This document shows, piece after piece, positions 1-12,547 of a stretch of DNA of 64,000 bases (the stretch's first letter is position 1; every line of letters starts with the position of its first letter). Under the pieces are notes generated by a model, which saw nothing but the letters and a program-made list of their open reading frames with translations, made no database searches and was not told the DNA's origin. The translations under genes were made by a program, and so were the position numbers. Source of the stretch: Bradyrhizobium sp. CB2312 (lineage in GTDB: Bacteria; Pseudomonadota; Alphaproteobacteria; Rhizobiales; Xanthobacteraceae); NCBI RefSeq assembly GCF_029714425.1, contig NZ_CP121668.1, positions 4,857,501 through 4,921,500 of the forward strand, given 5' to 3'.

Positions 1-490
1 GCAGCGACACCTTGCGCTGTTCGGAGACGTAGCGCTGCTCGGTGTAGCCGAAATTGCGGATGACGGCCTGGAAGCGGTTCGCGTCGAACTTGCCGTCGAC
101 GCCCTTGAAGTTGGGCTCGTTCATGATGACCTGGCGGATCTGCTCGTCGGACTGGCCGAGCCCGAGGCGGCGCGCCTCTTCGTCGAGCGCGGCTTCCGCG
201 ATGGTCTGCTGCAACACCTGCCGGTCGAGGCCGAAGGCGCGCGCCTGGTCGGGCGTCAGCGGACGACCGAACTGGCGGCCGATCTGCTGCAGGCGGTCGG
301 TGTAGATCTGGCGGAACTCGTTCAGCGAAATCTCGGTGTGGCCGACCTTTGCCACCGTGGACTGACCGAAGCCGCGGAAGATGTCGGCGATGCCCCAAAT
401 GCCGAAACTGATGATCAGCACGCCCATCACGATCGCCATAATGGTCTTGCCGACCCAGTTTGATGAGGCCTTGCGCATTCCTCGAAGCAT
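1..490 (-). CDS. PpiD-like SurA_N peptidyl-prolyl isomerase, 5' part
   Basis: The first about 163 codons of a gene that runs off the low-coordinate edge. The frame opens at ATG 490 with MLRGMRKASSNWVGKTIMAI, then one membrane segment (residues about 15-37, ending in FGIWGIADIFRGFG), then a SurA N-terminal-like periplasmic region (VGHTEISLNEFRQIYTDRL). This N-terminal anchor plus SurA_N layout is that of PpiD, an inner-membrane periplasmic folding factor. The parvulin domain would lie outside the window. It is divergent from tpiA. The family call is good; the full length cannot be judged. Confidence 0.85.
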   Translation of the reverse strand, partial: MLRGMRKASSNWVGKTIMAIVMGVLIISFGIWGIADIFRGFGQSTVAKVGHTEISLNEFRQIYTDRLQQIGRQFGRPLTPDQARAFGLDRQVLQQTIAEAALDEEARRLGLGQSDEQIRQVIMNEPNFKGVDGKFDANRFQAVIRNFGYTEQRYVSEQRKVSL

Positions 491-714
491 TTGGTCCAAC
501 TTGTTTTGGTCAGGAGGGGAACGGGAGCGCGTCTTAATGCAGATTCCGCAAAAGCGCCTCACCAAATTGATCAATCATCATAAAGTGGCGGCTTTGCCCC
601 CGCAACCTCAGGTCAGGCGGTCTCCGAGAGCTGCGGTTAAAGGCCTCTGGTCTCTGGAACTGCCGCGACAGCTCTGCTAGCGCATGCGCAAACCTCATTT
701 TGCTGGAAATTGAC

Positions 715-1470
715 ATGACCGACGCCATCCGCCCCCTGATCGCCGGCAACTGGAAAATGAACGGCCTGAAAGGTTCGGCTGCCGAATTCGACGCCATGCT
801 CAACGGCGCGGCAGACGTCGCCGCTAAAGCTGACCTGCTGGTCTGCCCGCCGGCGACGCTGATAGCGGCCTTTGCCGACAAGGCACGCGGCAAGAAGGTC
901 GCGGTCGGGGCCCAGGATTGTCATCCCAAGGCCTCCGGCGCCCATACCGGCGATATCGCCGCCGAAATGCTGGCCGATGCAGGGGCGAGCGCCATCATCG
1001 TCGGCCATTCAGAGCGCCGCGCCGACCACGGCGAGGGCGACGCCCTTGTCAGGCAGAAGGCGGAAGCCGCCTGGCGGGCCGGGTTGGTCGCGATCGTCTG
1101 CATCGGCGAGACGCAAGGCCAGCGCGATGCCGGCCAGACCCTGGATATCCTGCGCGGCCAGCTGGATGGCTCGCTGCCGGACGCCTCTACCGCCGCCAAC
1201 TTGGTGGTGGCGTATGAGCCGGTCTGGGCCATCGGCACCGGTCTCACCCCCACGGCCCAGGATGTCGAGCAGATTCATGGCTTTATCCGGGAACTCCTGA
1301 CCTCCCGGTTCAAGGCCGAAGGAACCAAGATGCGCATCCTCTATGGCGGCTCGGTCAAGCCGTCCAATGCGGCCGAGCTGATGGCGGTCAAGAACGTCAA
1401 CGGCGCCTTGGTCGGCGGTGCCAGCCTGAAGGCGGCCGATTTCCTTGCGATTGCCAAGGGCTGCCCCTAG
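715..1470 (+). CDS. tpiA: Triosephosphate isomerase
   Basis: 251-residue TIM-barrel enzyme interconverting dihydroxyacetone phosphate and glyceraldehyde 3-phosphate in the cytosol. Visible are the N-terminal GNWKMNG with the catalytic Lys, VGHSERR with the catalytic His, the active-site Glu in [11 protein letters not shown], and the phosphate-binding [10 protein letters not shown] and GGASL loops. The length is normal. I take ATG 715 ([14 protein letters not shown]) over an in-frame TTG at 700, because a GGAAA lies at 705-709 and the family starts here. It is followed by secG after a hairpin. Confidence 0.97.
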   Translation: MTDAIRPLIAGNWKMNGLKGSAAEFDAMLNGAADVAAKADLLVCPPATLIAAFADKARGKKVAVGAQDCHPKASGAHTGDIAAEMLADAGASAIIVGHSERRADHGEGDALVRQKAEAAWRAGLVAIVCIGETQGQRDAGQTLDILRGQLDGSLPDASTAANLVVAYEPVWAIGTGLTPTAQDVEQIHGFIRELLTSRFKAEGTKMRILYGGSVKPSNAAELMAVKNVNGALVGGASLKAADFLAIAKGCP

Positions 1471-1495
1471 CTATTCCAAACCATTGGTATGAGCC

Positions 1496-1526
1496 CGATC
1501 GGGGGTGGCAATGCCCCTCCCGATCG
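1496..1526 (+). terminator. Hairpin between tpiA and secG
   Basis: CGATCGGG (1496-1503) and CCCGATCG (1519-1526) form a perfect 8-bp stem; the 15-nt loop can itself pair GGC with GCC. There is no T-run, so it may be an attenuating or mRNA-stabilising hairpin rather than a full intrinsic terminator. Confidence 0.45.
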
Positions 1527-1609
1527 TGTAACACCGCGCAACTTCAGGAAAACCCGCGAAGCGCGACCGGCCGCCGTCAGGCGCTGCCCGCTTGTGACGG
1601 AAGGACATT

Positions 1610-1996
1610 ATGCAGACCATTGTCATCGTCATCCACCTCATGATCGTCGCCGTCATGATCGGCGCCGTCCTGCTCCAGAAGTCGGAAGGCGGCGGCCTCG
1701 GTATGGGGGGCGGCGCCGGCTTCATGTCGAGCCGGGGCACCGCGAACCTGTTGACGCGGACCACCGCGATCCTCGCCGCCGGGTTCTTCATCACCAGCCT
1801 GTTCCTGTCCTGGCATGCTGGATATAGCCGCGCGCCCTCGTCGATCATCGGCCAGCCGGCCTCGCAGAGCCAGCCGGCCGGCGGCGCGCCGATCTCGGCA
1901 CCGACCTCGGGCGGCATCCTCGACACGCTGAAGAAGGCCGACGAGCAGCAGCAGAACCAGGCGCCGTCGGGCCCGCAGGTGCCGCGCTCGCAATAA
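1610..1996 (+). CDS. secG: Preprotein translocase subunit SecG
   Basis: 128-residue inner-membrane protein of the SecYEG channel. Two hydrophobic segments (about residues 2-22 and 50-70) flank the typical Gly-rich loop QKSEGGGLGMGGGAGF, and the C-terminus is a Pro/Ala/Gln-rich tail, as usual in rhizobial SecG. ATG 1610 has a strong GGAAGGA ribosome-binding site just upstream (about 1600). It sits between tpiA and pyrG, a standard alphaproteobacterial order. Confidence 0.95.
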   Translation: MQTIVIVIHLMIVAVMIGAVLLQKSEGGGLGMGGGAGFMSSRGTANLLTRTTAILAAGFFITSLFLSWHAGYSRAPSSIIGQPASQSQPAGGAPISAPTSGGILDTLKKADEQQQNQAPSGPQVPRSQ

Positions 1997-2008
1997 AGCA
2001 GGGGGGCC

Positions 2009-2036
2009 ATGCAGGGCGGTGGCTACCGTCCTGCAT
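2009..2036 (+). terminator. Strong 12-bp hairpin after secG
   Basis: ATGCAGGGCGGT (2009-2020) pairs with ACCGTCCTGCAT (2025-2036) around a GGCT loop, with one G-T wobble. It begins 12 nt after the secG stop. No T-run follows, so it is either a terminator lacking a U-tail or an mRNA 3'-end hairpin. Confidence 0.55.
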
Positions 2037-2150
2037 CAACAATCCCCATCAAGGCACTGTCACCACTCTTAGTTCTGGATCACCCACAGGCCCGCAAAAT
2101 CTTTGGGGCGGAAGACGAATCGCTTTGGCGAATCGAATTCGAGGGATTAG

Positions 2151-3794
<1,644 letters not shown>

Positions 3795-3798
3795 CGGC

Positions 3799-4461
3799 TC
3801 AGCGCGCGGCGGAGTAGTCGCGCGCTTGATGCATCGGCTCCAACGCGACCCGCGTTGATGGTTCGGGCGCCAACGTTCCCGTGATCAGCTTCATCTGCGG
3901 CCGTCGCGTCAGTCTGTAGACCGCGGCGGGCGGCACGTTCAGCAAGGCGCGGTCGACGAGTTTTGCGCGCAGGCCCAGCCGGTCGAGCACGGGCCGCGGC
4001 ACCGGGCAGCTCATGCCGTAGGTGAACTGGTAGAAGGCGCCGCCAGGGCGGACATAGCTGAACGCGCCGCTGAGGATCGAGATCACCTTGCGCCTCGACA
4101 TGTTGAGCATCGGCAGGCCGCTCACGACCGCGCCGACGGGGGCGCCGTCATAGAGGCGCTCGGTCGCAAGCCGTGCCGCGTCCATCCACAGCACACGCGC
4201 GCCGGGAAAGCGCATTTGCAGCAGCTTCATGAAGTCGGAGCCGTATTCGATCAGCGTCAGATCCTGCGGCCGGACGCCGCGCTTGAGCAGCTTGTAGGTG
4301 AACGCGCCGGTGCCGGGACCGAGCTCGAGGATCGGACCTGTCGTTGCCGAGATCTCGCGCGTGATGAGATCGGCAAGCGCCGCACCCGATGGTGCGATGG
4401 CGCCGACCCGACGCGGCGATGACATCCATGACAGGAAGAACGAAAGAAAATCGTTGGGCAT
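3799..4461 (-). CDS. PmtA-like class I SAM-dependent methyltransferase
   Basis: 220 residues. The SAM-binding motif LELGPGTGAF (about residues 46-55) opens a Rossmann-type methyltransferase fold, followed by LTLIEYG (acidic loop) and VVSGLPMLNMSRRKV. This order, the APSG near the N-terminus and QFTYG later match rhizobial phospholipid N-methyltransferases of the PmtA family, which methylate phosphatidylethanolamine towards phosphatidylcholine; rRNA adenine dimethylase-like enzymes are the main alternative. ATG 4461 is chosen because upstream sequence in the same frame is low-complexity and overlaps the kinase. It is probably the third gene of an operon with the regulator and kinase. Confidence 0.75.
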   Translation of the reverse strand: MPNDFLSFFLSWMSSPRRVGAIAPSGAALADLITREISATTGPILELGPGTGAFTYKLLKRGVRPQDLTLIEYGSDFMKLLQMRFPGARVLWMDAARLATERLYDGAPVGAVVSGLPMLNMSRRKVISILSGAFSYVRPGGAFYQFTYGMSCPVPRPVLDRLGLRAKLVDRALLNVPPAAVYRLTRRPQMKLITGTLAPEPSTRVALEPMHQARDYSAAR

Positions 4462-4573
4462 GCGCACTCCGGCATCTTGGTTTGCACCTCGACAAATCAG
4501 AGGTGAGACGGATGCAGTGTCGCGAAAGCGCATTGCGACAGCATTGCGCTCGAAGCGGCGAGCGCGGACTGAA

Positions 4574-5948
4574 TCAGCTCTGTCGCGCCGGTGGCAGCGT
4601 GATCCGGAAGCAGGCCCCACCGTCCGGCCCGTCTGTCACCGAGACGTGGCCGCCATGCAGCTGCACGATCTCGCGCACCATGTTGAGGCCGAGGCCGGCA
4701 CCGCGATCGAGCGGCGCCAGCCGGTAGAATTTGTTCGAAGACCTGTTCGCGCTGATCGGCGGGAATGCCGGCGCCTTCATCGGAGACCTCGATGCTCGCG
4801 GGGCTGCTGACGCGAATTCCGATGATGCCGCGGCGAGGGCCGTGCTGTATCGCGTTCTGCACGAGATTGGTCAGCGCGCGCTCCAGGGCCGCCGCATCGC
4901 CGATCGTGTCGATCGGTGCCGCCGGGGCATCGAGTGCCAGTTCGTAGCCGGCCGCGATCGCCAGCGGTGCAAGGTCGGCGGCGACGCTTCGCGCGACGGC
5001 GGCGAGACTGACGCGCGTGAAGGGATGGGCGCAGCGGTCGAGGCGCTGGATATCGAGCAATTGCTCGGCAAGCGTCGCAAGCCGCGCGGCATCCTCGAGC
5101 AGGCGGGTCTTGTCCGGCCCCGGGGCAAGCGACTCCAGCCGTGTGTTCAGGATCGCGATCGGCGTGCGCAGCTCGTGGGCTGCGTCGGCGACGAAGCGCT
5201 TGTGGCGCGCATAGCCCTGGTCGAGCCGCGCCAGCGCATCATTGACCGCAGTCACCAGCGGCACAACCTCCAGCGGAATCCGCTCCACCGAGAGCCGCGC
5301 GCCGCGCTGATGGATGTCGATGCGCCGCGCCTCGTCCGCCGTGGTGTCGAGGCCCCTGAACGCGCGCTGCACGATCATCGGCGTCGCGATGAACGTCGCC
5401 GTCCCCATCAGCAGCAGGCCGGGCAGGGCGATGCCGAGGAACGCAAGCGAGGTCGTGAGCAGCGCCTTGGCGCCGGTCAGCCGTCCCTGCGTCGCCGTGA
5501 TGATTTGCACATTGCCGGCGTCGGTGTCGACCCGCTTCAGCCGCGCCGCCGGCTTGCGCGGATCGTCGAACATCTGCCATCCGAGCCGCGCCTGGCTGAT
5601 CTGGTCAAGGCCGGCGCCGATCGCGGCGAATTCGGCCGGCACAGTGCCTTCGCCGAGGAGGTGACCCTGCCGGTCGCGCACCAGGAACCAGAGGTCGGGC
5701 GTCTCGTTGCGCAACTGCTTCAGCTCGGCGGTCGGCCGCAAGGCCAGCGCGCCTTGCGCATCGCGCGTGAGCGCGCGCTGGACGACATCGATGACGCGGT
5801 CCTCGTCGCGCCCGGCGAGCACGAAGCCCGATGCGCACAACGCTCCGACCACGACGGCAACCAGTGCAACGAGCAGCGCGGCCTGGAGCGACAACAGGCG
5901 CCAGCTCAGCCGCGAGCGCAGGCAATAGGGATCGTGGTGTTTGCTCAT
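4574..5948 (-). pseudogene. OmpR-partner sensor histidine kinase with a frameshift
   Basis: Inner-membrane sensor kinase: a membrane segment near residues 15-45, a periplasmic sensor to about 165, a second membrane segment, HAMP-like linker, H-box VADAAHELRTP with His258, N-box NLVQNAIQHGP and G1 box DEGAGIP. After QREQVFE the frame fails: the expected RLAPLDRGAGLGLNMVREIV (G2 box) is only in another frame, ending at 4574. Comparison with the normal F-E-R-F-Y sequence suggests one extra base near 4728-4735. Read straight through, the frame would end at 4497 with nonsense. Start ATG 5948 overlaps the regulator stop by ATGA. It is either a true inactivating mutation or a sequencing error. Confidence 0.8.
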
Positions 5949-6619
5949 GGCAGCTTCTTGAGGAGATAGCCGACGCCGCGAATGCCGTGGATCTCGACGC
6001 CCGCGTCGGCGTCCGCGAGCTTTCGCCGCAGCCGCGAGACGTGCGTGTCGAGCGCGTTCGACTGGATCTCGTCGTCGAAATTGTAGACCGCTTCTTCCAG
6101 CGTCGAGCGCAGCACGGTTCGCCCCATGCGGCGGATCAGGGCTTCGAGCACCAGGAGCTCCCGGCGCGGCAGCTCGAGCGGCGCACCGTCGATGTTGGCT
6201 TCGCGATGGCCGAGGTCGAAGGCAAGACGGCCGGCGCGGATGATTTCGGGGGACAGGCCCGCGGGCCGCCGCAGCACCGCGCGCAAACGGGCGAGCAGCT
6301 CTTCGACCGCGAACGGTTTTGCAAGATAGTCGTCGGCGCCGCTGTCGAGCCCGGCGATACGGTCGGCGAGTTCGCCGCGCGCGGTGAGGACGATGATCGG
6401 CACGCCGTCGGCGCGCGCGCGAAGCTTGGGGATCAAAGCGAGGCCGTCGCCGTCGGGAAGCTGGCGGTCGAGTAGGACCGCGGCATGGACGTCGGCGGAA
6501 ATGGCTTCCTCCGCCTCGGCGAGCGTCGGGGCATGGTCCACCACCATGTCGTAGCGCTTCAGCGCGGAGGCCAGCGCGCCGGCCATTTCCGCCTCATCCT
6601 CGACGAGCAAAATCCGCAT
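5945..6619 (-). CDS. OmpR/PhoB-family response regulator
   Basis: 224 residues. The receiver domain (1-115) has the acidic pocket LLVEDEA, phosphoacceptor Asp51 in LLDRQLPDGDG, the conserved Thr in VLTARGE and Lys in LAKPFAVEELLARL. The winged-helix DNA-binding domain (about 125-222) has LPRRELLVLEALIRR, NALDTHVSRLRRKL and the C-terminal GIRGVGYLL. It is the first gene of a regulator-kinase-methyltransferase operon reading leftwards, so it probably controls its own operon. Its dedicated kinase is frameshifted, so phosphorylation may be lost or come from elsewhere. Confidence 0.94.
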   Translation of the reverse strand: MRILLVEDEAEMAGALASALKRYDMVVDHAPTLAEAEEAISADVHAAVLLDRQLPDGDGLALIPKLRARADGVPIIVLTARGELADRIAGLDSGADDYLAKPFAVEELLARLRAVLRRPAGLSPEIIRAGRLAFDLGHREANIDGAPLELPRRELLVLEALIRRMGRTVLRSTLEEAVYNFDDEIQSNALDTHVSRLRRKLADADAGVEIHGIRGVGYLLKKLP

Positions 6620-6816
6620 GCAACCTGCACCTGAACCACAATTGAGCCATTCTTAGCGGCCTGATCATTGCGGCAGCATTGCGGGAAGCGGACATGGTGC
6701 CGCTGCCGGACCCGTCTAGCCATGCGTGAAACGCCATAGGGGCGGCCGGGCGGGGCTCAAGACAGCGCTATGGTCAGACGTTATAACCGCCGAACCTGTT
6801 CAGGGAGGGAGCAAGA

Positions 6817-7143
6817 ATGATCTACGAAATGCGCCAGTATCGCTGCGTGCCCGGCCGCCTGCCGGCGCTGTTGAAGCGGTTCGAGACGGCGACGCTGAAG
6901 ATCTGGGAGAAGCACGGCATCAAGCAGGCCGGGTTCTTCACCACGCTGATCGGCGAATCCAACCAAGAGCTGACCTATTTCCTGGCCTGGGACTCGCTCG
7001 CCGAACGCGAGAAGAAGTGGGGTGCGTTCATGGCCGACCCGGAATGGATGAAAGCACGCGCCGAGAGCGAAGCGGATGGCCAGATCGTCGGCAATATCGT
7101 CAGCCAGCTCCTGACGCCGACGGCCTTCTCGGCGGTGAAGTAG
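6817..7143 (+). CDS. NIPSNAP-family protein
   Basis: 108-residue ferredoxin-fold (dimeric alpha-beta barrel) protein. Typical features are MIYEMRQYRCVPGRLPALLKRFE at the start, TYFLAWDSLAEREKKW in the middle and the F/W-rich end. A strong GGGAGGGAG lies just upstream of ATG 6817. NIPSNAP proteins are small and of uncertain function, often associated with aromatic or stress-related genes; nothing here fixes a role. It stands alone between the two-component operon and kdsA. Confidence 0.85.
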   Translation: MIYEMRQYRCVPGRLPALLKRFETATLKIWEKHGIKQAGFFTTLIGESNQELTYFLAWDSLAEREKKWGAFMADPEWMKARAESEADGQIVGNIVSQLLTPTAFSAVK

Positions 7144-7267
7144 GAACCTGCCGATACAAGGGCGGCGCCGGCAGTCCCGGCGCCTGATAATCTGACCGCC
7201 CAGGGCCGAATGGGGTTGATCCGACCCTCATGGCGGCTATGGTCGCGCCGAAACGAGGGATTTGGCT

Positions 7268-8128
7268 TTGAGCTCTTCGAATTCAGCGGCAGGCGTCGTC
7301 ACCGTTGGCACGGTCAAATTCGGCAATGATCTGCCGATTTCGATCATTGCCGGGCCGTGCCAGCTCGAAAGCCGCCAGCATGCGCTGGAGGTGGCCTCCG
7401 CGCTGAAGGAGATCGCCGCGCGGCTGAACATCGGCCTCGTCTACAAGACCTCCTTCGACAAGGCGAACCGCACCAGCGCGTCCGCCGCGCGCGGCCTTGG
7501 CCTTGCGCAGTCGCTGCCGATCTTCGCGGAGATCCGGTCCTCGCTCGGCCTGCCGGTGCTGACCGACGTGCACGAGGCCACGCAATGCGCCGAGGTGGCG
7601 CAGGCCGTGGACATCCTGCAGATCCCGGCGTTCCTGTGCCGGCAGACCGATCTGCTGCTGGCGGCGGCCGCGACAGGCAAAGTCGTCAACGTCAAGAAGG
7701 GCCAGTTCCTCGCGCCCTGGGACATGGCCAATGTCGTGACCAAGATCACGGGCGCCAACAATCCGAATGTGCTGGTGACAGAGCGCGGCGCGGCCTTCGG
7801 CTACAACATGCTGGTCTCCGACATGCGCGCGCTGCCGATCCTGGCGCGCACGACCGGAGCGCCGGTGATCTTCGACGCCACCCATTCGGTGCAGCAGCCG
7901 GGCGGGAAGGGGACCTCCTCGGGCGGCGAGCGCGAATTCGTGCCGGTGCTCGCACGCGCGGCGGTGGCGGTCGGCGTTGCCGGTGTCTTCATCGAGACCC
8001 ATCCCGATCCCGACCGGGCGCCCTCCGACGGCCCCAACATGGTGCCGCTGCGCGAGTTCGAGGGGCTGATCGCTCAGCTGATGGCGTTCGACGCGCTGGC
8101 CAAGAATACGAAGGGCATCACGCGCTGA
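7268..8128 (+). CDS. kdsA: 3-deoxy-8-phosphooctulonate (Kdo-8-P) synthase
   Basis: About 286-residue cytosolic enzyme joining phosphoenolpyruvate and arabinose 5-phosphate to make Kdo-8-phosphate for lipopolysaccharide. Family motifs: [55 protein letters not shown] and [12 protein letters not shown]. No ATG fits: two in-frame TTG codons lie at 7262 and 7268, and GAGGGA at 7255-7260 places 7268 at the right distance. The stop overlaps the next start as TGATG, so the two genes are translationally coupled. Confidence 0.95.
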   Translation: MSSSNSAAGVVTVGTVKFGNDLPISIIAGPCQLESRQHALEVASALKEIAARLNIGLVYKTSFDKANRTSASAARGLGLAQSLPIFAEIRSSLGLPVLTDVHEATQCAEVAQAVDILQIPAFLCRQTDLLLAAAATGKVVNVKKGQFLAPWDMANVVTKITGANNPNVLVTERGAAFGYNMLVSDMRALPILARTTGAPVIFDATHSVQQPGGKGTSSGGEREFVPVLARAAVAVGVAGVFIETHPDPDRAPSDGPNMVPLREFEGLIAQLMAFDALAKNTKGITR

Positions 8129-9339
8129 TGCACCAGCCTGTGACCGGGCCGTCCTCCGATCAGAGGTTTCCGCCAGCGATCAACATCATCGCGCTCGCCA
8201 GCTTCTCGGCGGCGTTGTCGACGCGCGCGCTCGATCCAGTCCTGCCGCATGTCGCCGAGGATTTCTCGGTCAGCATCACGACGGCCGCCAGTATCGCGGC
8301 GGGCTATGCCTTGATCTACGCGCTGGTCCAGCCGGTGATCGGCGCGGCTGCCGATCTGTTCGGCAAGGCGCGCTTGATGACGCTGTGTCTGGCTCTGCTC
8401 GGGGTCTCCTGCATTCTCGGCGCGATCGCGACGACTTTCTCGGGCCTGTTCGCGAGCCGCATCCTGGCCGGCATCGCCTCCGGCGGGGTGTTTCCGGTTG
8501 CGCTTGGTCTTACCGCCGACCTCGTTGCGCCGGCCAAGCGGCAGGTCGCAATCGGGCGCACGCTGGCGGGGTCGATGACCGGCAATCTGCTCGGCGCGAG
8601 TGCCTCCGGCATCATCGGCGATCTCATCGGCTGGCGCGGCGTGCTCGTGATCCTCGGCGCACTCGGCCTGATCGCGGCCGTCGCGGTGGCCGCGGGCTTC
8701 CGCGGTGCCGCGCTGGCGGCGCCGCCGAAAACCGACCTGAAGACCTTGCGCCAGGGCTACCGCACCATCTTCGCCAATCCAAACACGCGCTATTGCTACT
8801 CGGCGGTGTTCGTCGAGGGCTGCTGCGTGTTCGGCCTGTTTCCGTTCATCGCCGCGCTGCTGTTCGATCTCGGCGAGAAATCGCTGTCGATCGCGGGCAT
8901 CGTGATCGCGGGCTTTGCCATCGGCGGGCTGTTCTACACCTTCACGGTCTCGCGCTTCCTGCCCTGGCTTGGTGTCAAGGGCATGATGATCGCGGGCGCG
9001 AGCCTCGTCGCCCTGCAACTCGGCGCGCTTGCCTTCGGTCCCGGATGGAAGCTGCAATTCGCCAGCATGCTGGTGATGGGGTGGGGCTTCTACATGATCC
9101 ATGGTTGCTTGCAGGTGTTCGCCAGCGAACTGTCGATCGGCGCGCGGGCGACGGCGATGTCGCTGCATTCGTTCTTCTTCTTCATGGGGCAGACGGTCGG
9201 CCCGATCGCCTACGGCTTTGGCCTTGCGCATGCCGGCAAGGTGCCGACCCTGAGCGTGAGCGCTGCGATCATGGTGCTGCTGGGCCTCCTCTGCGCCCGG
9301 CTGCTCAAGCCGCGGGCGCCCTCGGACGCGCGGGCCTGA
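8128..9339 (+). CDS. MFS transporter
   Basis: 403-residue inner-membrane protein with about 12 hydrophobic segments. Early LSTRALDPVLPHVAEDF, AGYALIYALVQPVIGAAADLFGKARLM (the A-motif-like loop between helices 2 and 3) and GVFPVALGL are typical of the drug/sugar major facilitator superfamily. The substrate cannot be told from sequence. ATG 8128 shares a base with the kdsA stop, so expression is tied to kdsA, although a direct link to Kdo is not shown. Confidence 0.88.
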   Translation: MHQPVTGPSSDQRFPPAINIIALASFSAALSTRALDPVLPHVAEDFSVSITTAASIAAGYALIYALVQPVIGAAADLFGKARLMTLCLALLGVSCILGAIATTFSGLFASRILAGIASGGVFPVALGLTADLVAPAKRQVAIGRTLAGSMTGNLLGASASGIIGDLIGWRGVLVILGALGLIAAVAVAAGFRGAALAAPPKTDLKTLRQGYRTIFANPNTRYCYSAVFVEGCCVFGLFPFIAALLFDLGEKSLSIAGIVIAGFAIGGLFYTFTVSRFLPWLGVKGMMIAGASLVALQLGALAFGPGWKLQFASMLVMGWGFYMIHGCLQVFASELSIGARATAMSLHSFFFFMGQTVGPIAYGFGLAHAGKVPTLSVSAAIMVLLGLLCARLLKPRAPSDARA

Positions 9340-9468
9340 CGGAGTATCGAGCTGTCGGCTTCCCGCATTTCTCCGGGAAAGAACGGTCGATCACGAAGAA
9401 CACTGGCTCTGCTTGCCACGGCAGGCGACGCATCGTTAGATGGAGGCGCCGCTCTGTGGTCGAGCTCG

Positions 9469-9921
9469 CTATCCGCGCCCGCGATACGGCGCGACGCCTT
9501 GCTCGGGCACCCAGAGGCCCTTCGGCACGCGGCCGGTCTGCCAGAACACGTCGATCGGGATGCCGCCGCGCGGATACCAGTAGCCGCCGATGCGCAGCCA
9601 TTTCGGCTTGATCTCGCTCGCGATGCGCTTGCCGATCATCACGGTGCAGTCCTCGTGGAAGGCGCCGTGATTGCGGAAGCTCGCGATATAGAGCTTGAGC
9701 GATTTCGACTCCAGCAGCCACTGGCCCGGCGCGTAGTCGATCATCAGATGCGCGAAATCCGGCTGTCCCGTGACCGGGCAGAGCGAGGTGAATTCCGGCA
9801 CGGTGAAGCGCACCAGATAGTCCGTGCCTTTCTGCGGATTGGGCACGCGGTCGAGCTGGGCTTCTTCCGGCGTGTGCGGCCATTCCACCGCGCGGCCGAG
9901 CTGGAGAGATTTTTTCGCCAT
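9469..9921 (-). CDS. queF: NADPH-dependent 7-cyano-7-deazaguanine reductase QueF
   Basis: 150 residues, the short (type I, B. subtilis-like) QueF. It reduces preQ0 to preQ1 in queuosine synthesis. Clear motifs: [17 protein letters not shown] with the catalytic Cys and downstream Asp, the QueF signature [20 protein letters not shown], and [11 protein letters not shown] near the end. ATG 9921 ([10 protein letters not shown]) is taken; upstream in-frame codons are not conserved-looking. It is probably monocistronic; the gene on its 5' side reads the same way but ends in a terminator. Confidence 0.96.
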   Translation of the reverse strand: MAKKSLQLGRAVEWPHTPEEAQLDRVPNPQKGTDYLVRFTVPEFTSLCPVTGQPDFAHLMIDYAPGQWLLESKSLKLYIASFRNHGAFHEDCTVMIGKRIASEIKPKWLRIGGYWYPRGGIPIDVFWQTGRVPKGLWVPEQGVAPYRGRG

Positions 9922-10011
9922 CGTCGTCACATCCTGTTCGAGCACGAGCCGGACCCGGAGGGCCGCGTTGGCGCAAAGTGGGCGCCGGTTTTCCGAAAGA
10001 TCATGCTCAAC

Positions 10012-10042
10012 TAAAAACCGGAGCGCGATAAGATCGCGCTCC
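10012..10042 (-). terminator. Intrinsic terminator after the Vgb-like gene
   Basis: On the minus strand GGAGCGCGAT and ATCGCGCTCC make a perfect 10-bp stem with a 3-nt loop, followed by GGTTTTTAG. This is a textbook Rho-independent terminator, placed 36 nt after the stop at 10078. Confidence 0.88.
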
Positions 10043-10077
10043 AGAGCGTGTCGGGATGGACGCAAATGGCGCTGCCG

Positions 10078-11055
10078 TCAACCGGCCGCGTTCGTCTGGA
10101 TCATGACGATCCGGTCGTTACCGGACTCGCAGCCCCAGAGTTCGCCGGGACGGCCGTCGAGCTGGCGGACATTGGCATTGGCCTTGTCGCTCGCGACCAC
10201 GTTGAACGTCTCGGTGACGGGGTCGAAGCGGACGATCGCGTTGGCGGAGAAATCGGTGAGCCAGACCTCGTCCTTGTCGTCGACATAGACCGCGTAGGTG
10301 CGGGGACGTTCGCCCGGTAGCTTCCACGTTTTCCATGAGCCGTCGGCGGGATCGTGCATCGACACGTGCCCGCTGTTCCACTCGCTGACCCAGATCCGGT
10401 TCTTCGAGTCCGACCAGACCCGCCGCGAGCCCTGGCCCGGCGTCGGCGGCTCGACCACGGCGGCGTTGCCGGTCGCAAGATCGATCCTGGCGATGTAGCT
10501 GCCGGCGAGCGAGGCGTACCAGACGTCGCCCTTGGGCGTCACCGCGATGCCGTAGGGCCCGACGCCCTTGGGCGCCTTGAACACGTCCATCTCGCCCGAT
10601 GTCGGCCTGAGCCGACCGTAATAGCCGGACTGGCCGGTGAACCAGTAGGTGCCGGTCTTGTCGAACACGCCAGTGTTGAGATTGGCGGAGGCGAACTTTT
10701 CCGGCAGGCGGAACAGCGTGACCTTGAGGTCATCAGGGGCGACCCGCGCGATCGCGTTCTGGCCACCCTCGGTGATCCAGGGCGCGCCGTCGGGGCCGAT
10801 GGTCACGCCGTGCGGAGCGGCGCCCTGGCCGAGGCTGACGGTCTTGAAGCTGCCATCCTGGGGATTGAGCCTGCCGAGCAGGCCCTTGCCCTGGGCCGTG
10901 AACCAGACCGAGCCGTCGGGAGCGGGGGCAAGGTCATGCAGGCCGATGCCGGCGCTAATGGGGAAATATTTCGTCCGGAACGGGCCCTCCTGCGCAAAAG
11001 ACGGGCGGGTCGCGAGGAGGGCAGCGCTCGAGGCAAGAAACTGGCGGCGATTCAT
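10078..11055 (-). CDS. Tat-exported virginiamycin B lyase-like beta-propeller protein
   Basis: 325 residues with a twin-arginine-type signal (MNRRQFLASSAALLATRPSFAQ). The rest is repeated blades of the form PDGSVWFT-G, GPDGAPWITEGGQNAIARV, KGDVWYASLAGSYIARID, KNRIWVSEWNSGHV, typical of streptogramin lyase (Vgb)/NHL-type propellers. Family members in soil bacteria mostly have unknown substrates and need not confer resistance. It is probably periplasmic, divergent from eno and followed by its own terminator. Confidence 0.8.
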   Translation of the reverse strand: MNRRQFLASSAALLATRPSFAQEGPFRTKYFPISAGIGLHDLAPAPDGSVWFTAQGKGLLGRLNPQDGSFKTVSLGQGAAPHGVTIGPDGAPWITEGGQNAIARVAPDDLKVTLFRLPEKFASANLNTGVFDKTGTYWFTGQSGYYGRLRPTSGEMDVFKAPKGVGPYGIAVTPKGDVWYASLAGSYIARIDLATGNAAVVEPPTPGQGSRRVWSDSKNRIWVSEWNSGHVSMHDPADGSWKTWKLPGERPRTYAVYVDDKDEVWLTDFSANAIVRFDPVTETFNVVASDKANANVRQLDGRPGELWGCESGNDRIVMIQTNAAG

Positions 11056-11082
11056 GGCGTTACCCCGACTGTCTCAGTTTGA

Positions 11083-12513
<1,431 letters not shown>

Positions 12514-12547
12514 GCCAGCGCTTCGACAACACAGGGGAGGATTGGAC

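Noticed and set aside
566..575. ATTGATCAAT as a FixK/FNR site
   Set aside because: The TTGA and TCAA halves overlap without the 6-nt spacer, so it is only a small palindrome.
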